From NCBI GenBank assembly GCA_021464245.1, contig JADCRB010000010.1, positions 4,172,735 through 4,236,734 on the forward strand: a stretch of 64,000 bases of DNA. Direction: 5' to 3'. Positions within the stretch are counted from its first letter, which is position 1. Each line of letters begins with the position of its first letter. This DNA is from Carallia brachiata (lineage: Eukaryota > Streptophyta > Magnoliopsida > Malpighiales > Rhizophoraceae). Under the pieces are notes generated by a model that was given only the letters and a program-made list of their open reading frames with translations, searched no databases and was not told the DNA's origin. A program made the translations under genes and the position numbers. Shown piece after piece: positions 35,453-48,900 of the stretch.

Positions 35453-36027
35453 AAAAACCCTAATTTTACCCATCATCTTTAAATTTTGAGAATTTTACTT
35501 ATAATTTTTTTTGTTTTAATTTACCTTCTATTTTCTCTATCAATCTTTTTTATTATTTTTTATTAGTTGACCATTAAATATGACATGTAACGGTCAATCA
35601 GTAATACATTATCTTATTCCATAATTCACTCAATGGCACGTCATCACCTCGTATGCTATGTCAGCATGAGTCAATGATGTGACAATTTCCCTTTTTCAGT
35701 TTCTTTCAAAAAAATATGCATTTTTCTTTTTTTAAAATTTTAATTTTTTATTAATGAAAATCATATTTTCTGAAAAAAAAATGAAAGAGGTAAATTTGTC
35801 ATTGATGCTGGCATGGCATATGAGGTGATGACGCATTATTGACATAAGTTGTTAGTAAAATGATATATTATTAATTGGACTGATACATGTCACACTTAAC
35901 AATCAACTAATAGAAAAGAGTAAAAAAGATAGATAGAGAAAACGTATAGAAGTGAAATTTAAACAAAAAAATATCATGAGTGAAATTTCTAAAATATTTA
36001 AAGATGACGAGTAAAATTATTGTTTTT
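35453..36027. mobile_element. long inverted repeat (foldback/MITE-like element), about 575 bp
   Basis: Two arms of roughly 240-260 bp face each other around an AT-rich centre (about 35700-35770). Matching blocks include aattttacccatcatcttta (left) against the complement of taaagatgacgagtaaaatt (right), tattagttgaccattaaata against the complement of cacttaacaatcaactaata, and cgtcatcacctcgtatgcta against the complement of tggcatatgaggtgatgacg. The arms are diverged by scattered substitutions and small gaps. There is no coding capacity, so a non-autonomous foldback element or a hairpin-RNA source is likely. Target-site duplications were not resolved because poly-T flanks the left end. Confidence 0.8.
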
Positions 36028-37375
36028 GGCTTGTTTTTTTGGAATATAGATAATTATTTTTTTTTTTTTCAGAAACAGAAGAGGAGGAACAAACAATCTC
36101 TCTTGCCCAAATATTTTACGTTACGTTGCTGGCGTATAGGGTCCAATGTGTAAGTTAAGAGTGGTGATTAGAAAGTAACAGAAGGAAAGAAAACTTAGGT
36201 TGCCTTGTCATATTGACTGCCCTTTAAATTATCCGCATTTCTTGAGGATTTTAGTTTCTATTTTCGCATGTTTGGGTATTTTTTTAGAATATGCAATAAC
36301 AAGTTCGAATTCTATTATAACTTTAAATACGAAAAAAAAAAAAGCTTTTTGCCTAATAAATATGAAACTTTGATTTTTTTGGGTGCATGTATAATATTAC
36401 CACACCATGTTCTAAAATCAAAATGAAACAATTCCTTTAATGAAATAATTATACTGATTATCTTGCAAATGTTGGCCACTCTTCACTTGATCAACTGCTC
36501 CTTTGTGTTGACCTACCACGGGAGTTGTTGGATTTCTTTTAGAGGGATAAGGTGGACATCACGTTACCAAGAAAAGGCTAGAAGAGCCTTTGGTCTCAGC
36601 TAACTGTTGTTGTTTGCTTTCTTTCATTTTTTTCTTGCTGATAAAAAAAAAAATGTAGCAAGCACGCTACCATGCAAAGGGATTTTTTTTTTTTGAAACA
36701 ATGAAAAATATTATTAATCTCAACCCTCAAGGTGTCAAGTGCGTGTACGTGTACGGAATAGGCAGTATCCTTTGTAAGGGCAGCCAACCAGCCATTGGCA
36801 TCTATTTGCTTGCTGGCCTAACAAGATCCTCTCTTGTTGGTTTGAAAACAGCATGATTGAAGTCCGAACCTGAATGATAAAGAAAAAGTATATTCTCAGA
36901 CCAATGAGAGTAAAAATGTTTATGTATTGATTTTTAGTGTTTTGATTAGCATTTTGAATAAAATAAAATTAATAATATTTATAATAAAAAAAAATAATAT
37001 TTTTTAATTTATATTAAAAAATTATCAATTTGTTATAAAAATTATTAATTTTATTACATTTAAAATTTTAATTAATGTACTAAAAATTGAGACATATATT
37101 AGTACTCGTGAAAGAAAATCGGGACATCCATGAGAAAGCTATAAAAAAGGTTTAACAGTTGTCAGAAGGCTTAGTTCTGACCACCTTGTTTGTTAGCATT
37201 TCTTTTTTTTTTTTGCTAATGTTTGTTAGCATAATGGTATCAACGGATGTGCAAATCACTTTGTCATTTTCCTTCATCAGTCAAGCCAAAGAATATGCCC
37301 TTTCTTTATCATAAGTAGGTCTTCATTGTAGCGTCACACCAATCGATCCCTGAAAACAAACGTCAAAAATCAGCC
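36028..37375. other. AT-rich intergenic DNA
   Basis: No supported gene. It contains homopolymers and short ORFs in all frames, none with protein-like composition. Confidence 0.45.
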
Positions 37376-37869
37376 ATGTCCTTCAATTTCATACTCTTTA
37401 TCAGCAGCATAGCTCCTCTGTGTGGCCTACAGGATCCCCAAGCACTAACCAAGGCAAACCAACCTTGTAGTCTACGTGCACGACCGCTTCACCGGCCCAG
37501 ATGCATCAGCAATCACCGTGGCCCCACTTAACATCCTACAATTCGGGACTCTAGCCGTCGTCGATGACCCAGTGACTGAAGGCCCACCATAGAGTCCAAG
37601 GAGGTTGGTAGGGCCCAAGGGGCCTACATAAACTCCCAACTGGATGGGAAGGCCCTTTATTTGGTGTTCTCTCTTACTTTCACAGATGGGCAATTCAACG
37701 GGAGCACCTTGGAAATCCAAGGGTCGATATATTTTCATTGGCGGAAAGGGAATTGGGGACTGGTTATTTTCGATTTGTAAAAGGATATGGAACTATGCAA
37801 ACTGAGTTTATAGACTTTCAAAACCTTGGAGCCATTATCAAGCTCAACGTAACTGTTAGCCATTACTGA
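37376..37869 (+). pseudogene. dirigent-like gene, broken by indels
   Basis: Intronless dirigent-type sequence in three frames. An N-terminal signal-like segment starts at 37376 (MSFNFILFISS). A frame change leads to LVVYVHDRFTGPDASAITVA (from 37464), which hits TAG at 37590. From 37592 another frame gives EVGRAQGAYINSQLDGKAL and LVFSLTFTDGQFNGSTLEIQ. After about 37714 a further shift gives GTGYFRFVKGYGTMQTEF and ends with TGA at 37867-37869. At least three indels lie in under 500 bp, denser than in the intact neighbours, so a genuine pseudogene is favoured, though the assembly has base-level errors elsewhere. Dirigent proteins guide stereo-selective phenoxy-radical coupling in lignan biosynthesis in the cell wall. 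Confidence 0.75.
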
Positions 37870-39649
37870 GAAGAATTCGATTTTTATTTTCTTTTTCTTG
37901 CTTTTGCCACAGTTTGTTTGCATATCTTATCGACAAATCTGTAAGACTTAGAGGTCGAGAGTGTTGTTGTGCTGGGTTTGGTTCTGATAAGGATAAATAT
38001 TGTCCAGCATTCTTAAACTCAGATTCAGAGCCAAGCCTCAAAATACTTTTTGAGATGATTTCAAACCCCTCATACGAAAACATAAATTCTCTCAGAATCT
38101 CATCTAACCGTTATGTTAGACAAATCGAATATATTGAACATGTTTTCTATCTCTTCTCGAGAAAAAGTATATTATTTCTTTGCAAAATTGTGCTCAATTT
38201 CATATGTGGCATTTCCACCATTATCTTTTCGTTAGTTGGTGGAATAATTGGTACGAATCAGATTTTTTGAGGAACATATCGAGAGAGAGAGATTTGGTTA
38301 GACAATGTGTGCTTGGTAAATATATTGCCCGATTTGGACTTTTCCCCACAAATGAGAATCCACCCAACTTCTTATAAATATTTTAGGAGACATTATTCTC
38401 AAAGTAATCACTCATTTTCCATAGATTTTATATTTTTTACCCGTTTATATACTATTGACTTAAATATATGATATTATTACTAAGACTCACTACGATACTC
38501 TGTAATTCTTCTTTTCTTGTCGGTCATAAATAGGCCCTATTCTATACTTTTGTTTGATCAGCCCGCATCCCATCACCCGGGCTCAGTTTGATCGGGTTCT
38601 TTGTTCAATCCTTGGCTTTTCAATAGAATTCTTGGGCAACATTGGCACCAATAGGCCCAAAAACATTGTTCTGTTGTTAACTGCTGGTAGGGCCACAAGG
38701 TAGAAATTAAGGATGTAAAAAAGATCGTCTATTGGAGATAACTCCAAGCAAAATTAACGGGATAAGTTTACGTTTGGTTAGTAAACTACTGATTGTCCAA
38801 TCTAAATCGGCAATTTTAAAATCGTCCAATTGAGATTGATACTCCGGGTCAGACCACAGACGAAGAAGGGAGGAAGAACAGACCACAGTTCAGTTTGTTT
38901 TAATGACATTGTCGCTAAAGACAGAATTTCAGTGTCATCTTGTGTAGCGTGAAGAGTCTTGGAGAGCCAGAAATATACTTTGAATATAATAAATAATTAA
39001 CTTTAAATAACTATATTTATATTTTATATAATAAAAATTTAATACTTGAATTTTTATTATATAAACGTCTTTATTTGGCAATTGAAACAACGACGATGAG
39101 TAAACATAGCAAGTGAGAGAGAAATAGGCAACACCTTCCATAACTCATTTGTATGATAGGTCTTAATCAAATTGCTTTCACTCCACTAATTCAATTTAAT
39201 TCAAAAATAAATTATCAAATCATTAAACGATAAATTTCAGCATCTTGATTCATCTTTTTCTTTTTCTTAAATTAATTTTTTGAATATTCTTCAAGTCAAA
39301 ATCAATGACCTTTTTTTTTTTTTTGAGGAAACAAAATCAGTGACCTTGGAGGAAGAGAAAGAGAGACTTGTTAACGGTTCTCACCTATTTCTGAAGGATT
39401 TTTAACTGTACTAACTTTAATTGAATGATTTTGAAGTTGTGACTTGGATCTAAAAAATTAAAAATTTAGTAACCTAAATGTAAATTTATCCCCCTAAATT
39501 AACAAGCAATGTAAGCAATTTCCAAATTTCGTAGGGGAATTGTTTTCTCCTGTCATTCATGATTATAAAAAAAATGCGGTTTTTCATGCTGAATAGTTAA
39601 AAGCAAAATACTAGATAGGTAGATATACTTTGGGGTAGATACAATTGAA
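37870..39649. other. AT-rich intergenic DNA
   Basis: No supported gene. Short ORFs lack protein-like composition, and homopolymer runs are frequent. Confidence 0.45.
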
Positions 39650-40481
39650 CAATGCGATTTTACTGTTGGGTTGTTATCGTTCTCATGTTTACTAACGTGT
39701 ACCGGAGTCTCTCCTGTTTTGTTTGCTGACCTCCCAAGAGGTTGTGCAGTTTGTGCCCCATTGCGAGCTTGTTTTGGTTCGTTTCCTGTTGCTCTTGTTG
39801 CTGGTAGGTGTGGATTTGTGGTTTTGGGGTGTTGTTTTAGTTGAATCATGGGTGCTTGGTTTTGGTTTTGCTTGGTTTTGCTCGGGGGTTCTCATGATTC
39901 TCCCTTGCCTCTTCTAACTATTGTGATGGTCGATGTGGAGGTGGGAGAGGAGGATTTTTTGGGTATCAAGGTAGACCGTGTATAGATATGCGAGGTAGCA
40001 CCTTCCCATGTGGTGGCTTTAGCATTCTCTTGGGCCTCAGTGGTGGAGATCGGGGGTAGGGTGCATATCAGGATGGGTGTTTGGTTTGATTCCCTGTTGT
40101 GAGCAGCGTGTCTGGTGGTGGCTTTGCTGGCAATTGAGGTTTGGAAGTAGCTTGAAAGGCAATGAACTGCCTGATAGTGACGACGCTCACACCGACAGTT
40201 ATCGGTGCCGGTCTCCCTGATTATCTGGGGAGGTTGTGGAGCAGGTTTGGCACAGTTGCTGTTAGGCCTACGGGCTAAGTCGGCTTGGATGTTGGGTTAG
40301 ATTAAGTCTCAGTCTGGTGTTTCTCCTAATGTACTTTCTCTTATAATTTTGTCCCTTTCGGCTTTGGGTCTCGTTGGGCTGTTTGAACTTTGTGTAAGTG
40401 TTGTTAGCTTTTTGGACCGTAACTATATGCTTTAGTTATGTTTAATGACAAGTTTATTTTTACTGTTCAAAAAAAAAAAAA
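39650..40481 (+). mobile_element. possible 5'-truncated retroposon with poly(A) tail
   Basis: A block of G/T-rich sequence, unlike its AT-rich surroundings, ends at a clean poly-A run (about 40469-40481). It is followed by gtgattttct, which weakly resembles gcgattttac before the block (about 39655). This is the shape of a LINE 3' end or another polyadenylated retrocopy. No reverse-transcriptase motif is present, so the assignment is tentative. Confidence 0.3.
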
Positions 40482-41904
40482 GTGATTTTCTACATAAATA
40501 ACATTGAGAGTCGGATAACAGAGTTATATAAAAATAGAGAGAATTTTTATACAAAATTCATACAATACCTAATGTTATCCATAAGGTATAACTACACTAT
40601 ATCTTTTTGGGTTTATCAAATAATGTATCTACCTAGCGAGGTCCTACTTAAATATACTCAAATCATACTCTGTCTACTTAAAATACTCGAATTATGCACC
40701 AATATGCCACCCTTTTATTCTTATCCTTTGGCCCCTCCAAACCAGTCTTTGAATCTGACGGCACTTGCCTTGTCTTTAAAACCACGCGGATTTGGTGTGT
40801 TCTTTTTTTCCTTTTTTGGGTTTACATGGCTAGGTGTGTTGTAGGAGAAGCTCACTGGAGGCTTCACTGGACCCAAAAACCGCGAATGGGGCCTGTTACA
40901 AAGAGTTTCGTTTCTTCCACCGGTCGATGCAAGTGGGGATATGATTTGACAATCACGATGGTTGCTGGCTAACAAATCCTTATATTCTACGTTTCAGCCT
41001 TCAAAATAAATATTTCGTTGTTTTTTTTTTTTTTTTTTCTAATTTTTATTCTTCTCAAGTGCTAGTTGTAAGGATTGAGAATTGACAGTGACTTAATGTA
41101 CGTAAGTTATAACTTAGGCGGATACATAACTTCAAATTCCGAACTAACTGTATTTAATTTTTTATCATTTTTTCCCCTTTCTGATAGAATTTGAAATTTG
41201 AAGCATAGATTATGTTCTCTCCGCCAAACTGCCAAGTTGACGAAACTTAAGTTCTTGATAGTAGTCGTTTTGTTTTTTTTATTTTTTGAAATTAATAGTC
41301 TAACAATTGAGACATAAAAAAAGTGAGAATATGAGTAAAAATTTAACCCATTTATATAGTTGAGGCACAAATTCTAATTTTCTAAGCACGCATTTCAATT
41401 ATGTTGGAGCCTGTTGTAATTCTTAATAGGTATCATAGTATTGGTTATCGAGCCCTGAATTATGATCAGATATTTTATGGTTAGATGAGGACAAGTTTCT
41501 CTCTTGATGCTAGTTGTTCACTTTTGGAGCACCGCAGCCTTCCGCTTGACGTGAAAAACACCAAATGGGCCATCAAACTTTCTCATATGTCATTTTTTCT
41601 TTTCGGGGTGCATTCACTAGTAAAATCTGTCACTTATCCAAACTCAAAAACATTCGAAATGTAGTGCGTCTTAATTTTTACTCATTACAATATACTCCTA
41701 CTCAGAATGTAAGACTACCCGTTGTATAGGTGATATGTTAGCCTAGTCACGAGAGAGCTGATAAAAAGCCAAAAAAAAAAAAAAGGCTTCTCATTTTTTT
41801 TCCACCCGCATCGCAAGTCTTCTGGTAAAAGAGCAAAAGCTTATTTTTTCTTTCAAAGGGTCCGATCGACACCTCATGCCTCACTCCCCTCAAATGATTG
41901 AAAT

Positions 41905-41939
41905 TGGGAACCGGCTGCTTCTCAAGCAGCCGGTTCCCA
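41905..41939. repeat. perfect 16-bp inverted repeat with 3-nt loop
   Basis: Left arm gggaaccggctgctt and right arm aagcagccggttccc are exact reverse complements separated by ctc; one further T-A pair extends the stem. The arms are GC-rich inside AT-rich DNA. Confidence 0.95.
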
Positions 41940-42668
41940 TCCTTGATTTTTATTTTTTTAAATTATTAGAATGACTTATAATCGGCTCCCTCTTTATTTT
42001 TAATATGTGAATTAGTTTGGCTCCCTAACACGAGAGTTAAATTAGAAATTTTCTAAAATATAAATATAATTATAGAAATGCAAATTTGCCTTTTTTTTTT
42101 TTCAACTTACAGATTAAAGTATTGAAGTATTGACTTCTAAATTAAGGTCTTCAGCTCAAAATGTCGTAGTAAAAAATTTTCCTTCTTTAATTTATTTCAG
42201 TTATTTCTCTTTCTAGAGTTGAATTTATGGGAATCGGAAAATCCTCTTTTTTTTTTTTGAATAGTGAAATAGGAAAGCCTTATAGTCTTTATCTGGGTGG
42301 TTGAATTCACAGAAAAATAAATTTTATGATATTTAGTGAGAATAATCCAGCCTCTCGCAACTATGTATGCTAGAATTTAGGTTTACCCACCAAATGTTTT
42401 GACAAATAATCAAACTAAGACTTTATTGAAACGACAATCTCTTATTACTAAGTTCATTTGTTTGTTATAAAATAATTTTTGTGTGAAATATTGTAAAAAA
42501 AAATTTACTGAAAAAATAAATTATTTTCTACTGTTTGGTCGTGATATTCAAAAATTTTGATAAATATTTTCCTCTATTTGGTACACATGTAAGAAAATTT
42601 TTAATTTTTAAACATTTATAATATTGAATTTATGTTTGTCAATTGTTCTCCCGTTCTTTATTACATTT

Positions 42669-42710
42669 TTCTCTCTCTCTCTATCATCCTCTCTCTCTCT
42701 CTCTCTCCCC
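42669..42710. repeat. (CT)n microsatellite, interrupted
   Basis: Two CT-dinucleotide tracts separated by atcat in a gene-poor region. Confidence 0.9.
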
Positions 42711-45012
42711 ACTTCACGTTCTCTACATAGTTTTTCCATCAGTTCTTCAACTTCATAATCTTGCATGCTTACTCCAAGTAAATAGAGCATCCTAGGATCA
42801 AAACAGCGCCATCATTCTATACTAAAGCTGCCTTCTAGTGTATGTCTACCCAAAGAACCAACAAGAACAACATTACAAAAAACAACACTACGATTATTAT
42901 TGGTAGTAACTACAAAAAAGAGACTCTGCTCCGGTAATCTAAATTTATTGGAAGTAAATGCTTTGACATACTTGTTATTATATACAACAAAATAATATTG
43001 CTCAAAACTAAATATTCTCCATAAAAAAGAGAAAAAAATTTTAAAAAAAGTAACTCACTTCGACGGTGATGATGTTTGCCGATGATCGACAAGTATATCG
43101 ACAAGTTAATTCAAACAAACAAGGTTAATAATGACTTGAAGGTTATCTTTTTTTCCTCGCTCGTGCACTTCTTACGGTCTATGCTTTCTTTATATAAAGA
43201 TTTTCAGTTCTGTAAAAGAACTTACAAAAATAAAATTCGTAAGTTATTTTATCTTAAAACTAAAGATTTTCCTTTAACTGACTAAATATTTTTCATTGAC
43301 CAGATATTTTACGCGAAATAAACAATAAAAAAAAGACAAATATTTCTCATAAAAATTTTACATGAAAAAAATAGATCCTAAATCACAAGTTGGGCGGCGG
43401 AAATGCCCCTTATTATTTTTTATTCATTACTCCTCGTTGGTACAATTCAAGTTGACCATTTTGTCTCACTTGGCGACTATCTTTCCGTCGCAATAGGTAA
43501 TATGTCACATTGTTTCAATGGAATTGCTGCTCCACAATCACTGAAAGCAATACGACCATTATATTCACTTTAAGAAAAGAGGAAGGATAGTTGTAGCCTG
43601 GAAATAAACAAGCAAATCTACCTTTTCTTTTTTATTATAGCTGGGGCAAAAACACAAGCTATTGCATGCAGGGTGTTTAGTAGTTGTCGCCTGTAACTTT
43701 CGCTACCTACAAGTTGTCTACTTAAAATGGACAAAAATCACCAAACCGTCGTCGATGCAACGGCAGCATAATAGTTATAAGGATATGCAATTTTGAAATC
43801 TTAAACATTTATATTTTTTTACATATGAATCTTAAATTTTTTTAAAATTTTATTTAAATTCTAAACTTTTTAATTTTTTATCAAATTAATACATCTGTTA
43901 ACAAAAATTAATTAATTTATTAAAAAATAATTTTGACCTTACAAAATTATTTAAAAAAAGGTTAAATGCACTAATTGAAAATTTTTTCTATCAAAAAGTA
44001 TGCATTTTTATATTTAATTCATATATTTTTTGATTAAAAAATATTTTATGTACATATTTATTGATAAAAAAATATTTAATTCATTTATTTGACCTTTTTT
44101 TAATAATTTTTATTAAGTTAAACTTATTTATTAATAAATTGACCACTTTTTGTAAATAAAATGACTGATTTAATAAAAAAAATTAAAAAATTTAGAACTG
44201 AAATAAAATGTTAAAAAAATTTAGAACTTATATGAGAAAAATACAAAAATTAAGAATAAAAAAATCATATATCCTAATAGTTACATGCTATTCCAGTGAA
44301 ATTGTAATACAATAATATCGCGAAAATGAAAATTATACCGAAAATAGAATAAATGGGAAAAAAAAACTTTTCTTTTGGCATTTCAGTGCATTGCTCTCAT
44401 TGACTTTGAATCCACCGAACCCACATCCCATGACCAGTGGACTCCTCCCTTCCCCATTTATGATTTATCCCCAACGTTCAACAAACAAATTAAACCACCA
44501 TTGCTTGAGGATTTGGTTTGTTGGTTTGGCACTTTTAAATGCTTATCTAACTCTACAAGATTAATGCGTGGCCGATAATCCTTCTTGTACAATATATAGT
44601 TTGTTTCTTTGTAATTCAATATAGCCATCTAACTCACTTTATAATACGCCTCCATCTTTATATACAGGATACCACCCCACTTTACTATTTTACGAATAAA
44701 AAAAAAACCAAATAAAGAAAGTCAACATGAAATCCAAAATGAAAATTCACCGAAACAAACTTAGGATATTAAAATGAGTATTATTACGTGTTTCAGTATT
44801 TTTATTTGAAAAATATTTATGATAAAATTATAATTATTATTTTTAAAATGATAATTAATGATTTTTAAATATAAAAATAATAAATATTTTAAAAATATCT
44901 ATCATCCTTTCGGTGAGATAAATATCAGAATAAAAATTATTAAAATATTAAATTTTGTTCTATTAAAATACCAAATAAAAAACTTATACTCTGTGAGCTA
45001 ACTACCACGCGC

Positions 45013-45018
45013 CACGTG
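45013..45018. promoter_or_regulatory. G-box (CACGTG) upstream of ACLB
   Basis: A CACGTG core in the context gccacgtgac lies about 200 bp upstream of the putative first non-coding ACLB exon end. G-boxes bind bZIP and bHLH factors. Function here is inferred from position only. Confidence 0.4.
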
Positions 45019-45918
45019 ACTAGCCATCTCCCTCCACTCTTGTTGGTGGTAGCTGCAATTTCCCTTCTTCTAACCAAATGCCATCGTCATCATCACCATC
45101 TCTCAATATATTACTCTTCCTCTTGCCGCCTAGCACTTTCACAGTTAGTCCCTCTCTGTCGCTCGAGTCTCAATAGGATTGGAGCGCAAGTTAAACGAGG
45201 CTTCCTTTTATTTATTTATCGAAAGTGAGTCATTTCATTTCATGTTGATCCCACTTAATTGGCTGCTCCAATTTCCACCATCCTCAGATCTAATTCTCCA
45301 TTCCAATCCTTCTGCTTGTTTCCCTATTTGTTCCGCCGGCCGTAAACAGTGCTTCCGTTACCGATACCTTGTTTAGTTTCCTAGTGATCACGCATGCCAC
45401 TTGTAGGTTGTATCAATCGAATGTTTTTACTAAACAACCGGAGATCCACTTTTTTGTTTTTTATTTTATTTTATTTTGCTTTGCTATGAATCGGCTATTT
45501 AACTGCAAGTGAATTTTTATTGCGTGACAATTGTTCTCTTGATTTGATTCTGGTACGAGGTTTGTTTCTAGTTAGGTGAGGTTTGGTTGTTGTGAACGGA
45601 CTGTGTTTGGTAGTTAGGTAGATCTGCATTAGCCTCTTGTCTTTCTTAGGATAGTATGTCTTCGACTGAGAGATCGTCCTCTGGGCCTGTTTGGTTGGCT
45701 AATCGTGTTTAGAATAAAATTCTGTTATGAGGGGGGAAAGAAAAAAAAAACAGAAATTGTTTGCTGAATCAAGAGTTTGGTCCGTTGACTGTTCTGAGAC
45801 TGTTTTTCTGAACAAACTTGAATTTTTGTTTGAATTTCCGCTGATTGCATGCTTTCATGTGCAATTTTGTTTGACGATTTTGCTGGGAACTGTTCAGGTC
45901 TCTCGAGACTAATAAGCT

Positions 45919-48900
45919 ATGGCAACCGGGCAACTCTTCTCGCGACTACACAAGCTTTGTTCTACAACTACAAGCAGCTTCCCATCCAACGCATGCTTGA
46001 TTTTGACTTCCTTTGTGGTATGTATTACTTCCATGTTGTTTTGCTCTTGATTTAAAAGAGTACTGTAAATGTGTCTGAGTTTTTGCTTGAATTGGGTGTC
46101 TGTGCTGTTGTTTTTGTGCGAAAAAGCGTGTTTTAATGCAATTTTGTATTTTCTTGCACATCTAGGGAGGGAAACACCGTCCGTTGCTGGAATCATTAAC
46201 CCTGGTGCTGAGGGATTTCAGAAGTTATTTTTTGGTCAAGAGGAAATTGCAATTCCCGTGCATTCAACGTACGCTATGTTTCCCTTGTACTCCTGTCTTC
46301 TCTTTACTGAATTATGTGGGCGAAACTGATTTGATTTAGGTAGTGTGACATGCATGTGATGGTGTTGCTATTTAGTTTGAGACAGCAATCCCTTCATAGG
46401 ATGTTATTCCCGTGTATTCGGGTTTGCTAGAAATATCTGCTTTTTGTCAACGACATTTTGGGTTCCCTCACTTTTTGCAACATGTCATCAGCTAGTATTT
46501 ACATTGGTTCAGGAGCAACTGTTGTCACATGTCTATGTTAAATATCGATGGTGCTAAATCCTGATCACTTTTGTTAACTGTCTTGGCAAGATAGTACCGT
46601 ATTAACTGATCCATTGGATATAAAATTCTTACCGTTCCCTTATGGCAATAATTCAGTAAATACATGCAAGCCTTCCCTATATAGGTCCTGTAATCATAAA
46701 AGGGCATCTTAGTTTTAAGATTTTCGGAGGTGTTAATCATAAAGAGTATCTTAGATTTAAGATTCTGACGATTGTTTTGATTTATTTGCAGCATTGAGGC
46801 AGCTTGTGCTGCACATCCAACTGCTGATGTATTCATAAATTTCGCATCATTCAGAAGGTTCATATATTTTTTTTAAACTTAATTTTCCAGATTGCATAGA
46901 TGATTATTTGTATTCGTATTTATTATATATGAATTTATTTGCAGTGCCTGCCGCTTCGTCCCTTGCTGCTCTGAAACAGCCAACCATTCGAGTAGTGGCT
47001 ATAATAGCTGAGGGTGTTCCGGAGTCGGACACCAAGCAGTTAATTGCATATGCACGGTCCAACAACAAGGTCGGACTTCTGGTGTTAGATCAATTAGATT
47101 AGCTGTACTTGTTGAAGCTAATATTTCAGGCGTTGCGCTTATACTTGGATCTTAGGGTGATGATTAAAACATTTCCCAGTAGATTTGTTTGCTTGGTCTA
47201 GGTTAGTCTGACTTTAGTGTTGATGATGTTGTAGGTTGTCATTGGCCCGGCTACTGTTGGAGGTATTCAAGCTGGAGCATTTAAAATAGGAGACACTGCC
47301 GGAACTATTGACAACATAATTGCTTCCAAGTTGTATAGGCCTGGTTCTGTTGGATTTGTCTCCAAGTCTGTATGTATTGATTCTAGTAGTCCTCGTTATT
47401 AGCAACTATGATCATATAATCTCAGGCCAGCTTTTGCACGTAACTCAGGGGAATTATTGTTTTCGATCATTCTCATGAACTGTATTTTGAACTCTCGTCC
47501 CAATATTGCATAAGGGATTCTTTGTTTAACTAAGGTATACTTGAATATGTGTTGTAAATATGACGAGTCATACTAAGTGAAGAACTTACCAACAAATATA
47601 ATGCTTTACAGAGTGGTTATACTGTTAGTCTGTATTTACTATCACTAAATGGTTTGCTGTGTTAGTATGCCTTGTTGAATAGTGGGTGCCGTGAAAAAAT
47701 GGGTGACATAGTCTTTCATTTATATTTGCACTTATGGAGAATTGCTGCTTCACATCTAGTTCCACATGCAGCTTTGAAATTACTGTCAATCTTTTGTGAA
47801 AAGTGGCAAAAGTTCTTATGTTAGTTTCTTGCAATTATTATTACTACATGTATCTGTTGATTGATGCATAAAAAGCAACCGTGTATACCCATCACGCATG
47901 CATCATTTTGAAAGGCATCAATTATTAAACGTTTTCATTCACGCAATTAGTAAAGAAGTTGAAATATTTTTAAGGTATACTTAACAAGCTTTGTGGTTTC
48001 TTTCCCTGTCCTTTCCGGCTAAGAGCTGGCCCACTCTGCTACTCCCTGTTGCTAACTAATCTGTTGATGCTTCTGAATATAATCTTTGTTTCTAATTGCA
48101 GGGTGGCATGTCTAATGAGATGTACAATACTATTGCCCGTGTAACTGATGGAATTTATGAAGGTGAGTTCATTGGGTTTTTTCCTGCATCCAGATCTGAA
48201 ACAGCATAAAGGGGGTATTCTGTTTGAATATCTTATAGGTGTTGCTATTGGAGGAGATGTGTTCCCTGGCTCTACTCTTTCTGACCATGTTTTGAGGTTT
48301 AACAACATCCCACAGGTATATTATAGCTGCTAATTGCATGTGTGGGAGTCTCTGTGTTTTTGATTTTTTTGTTATTGACAAAGTCAGCAATAATCCTGTA
48401 TCAACTTATATATATGTTGATTAATGAACGCCATTAAAAAAGAAAAACGTAGCTCTTGCAAAGCATAATTTGAATATGGTGGCCTAGTTTTTTATAGCTG
48501 TTACTGTGTGCTGTGTCCAGTTGCCAGCTCTACAGTTTACACTTCTAATTGGTGCAGATGAGGATTTGTGATTGATAATCTTTCCTGCATCATTTGCATT
48601 CTCCAATTTGATTTTCTTGTCTTCTATAGGTTAAGATGATGGTTGTTCTTGGAGAGCTTGGTGGGCGAGATGAATATTCCCTAGTTGAGGCCCTTAAACA
48701 GGGGAAGGTGACCAAACCTGTTGTTGCTTGGGTCAGTGGAACATGTGCTCGACTCTTCAAGTCTGAAGTACAATTTGGTCACGCTGTAAGTTTGTTACTC
48801 AACTATCTTGAACCAATTTTTCAGAAAGCAGCGAGCCTGAATTCCTTGGAAGATGAAGTATGCTTAATCTTTCCTGATTGACTCCAACTTAGGGTGCTAA

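Larger units (their letters stand above)
40482..45918. other. gene-poor AT-rich region and ACLB leader
   Basis: No supported coding gene. It contains the hairpin at 41905-41939 and a CT microsatellite. Near 45000-45225 the sequence becomes less AT-rich and is probably the ACLB promoter and first non-coding exon: a donor-like gtgagt at 45225 and an acceptor-like cag just before 45898 would make a 5'-UTR intron of about 0.67 kb. That intron is an inference from consensus only. Confidence 0.45.

Noticed and set aside
39692..39895. Minus-strand Lys/Thr/Ser/Asn-rich open frame
   Set aside because: Its composition reflects the G/T-rich plus-strand island. It has no domain and no partner reverse-transcriptase frame.
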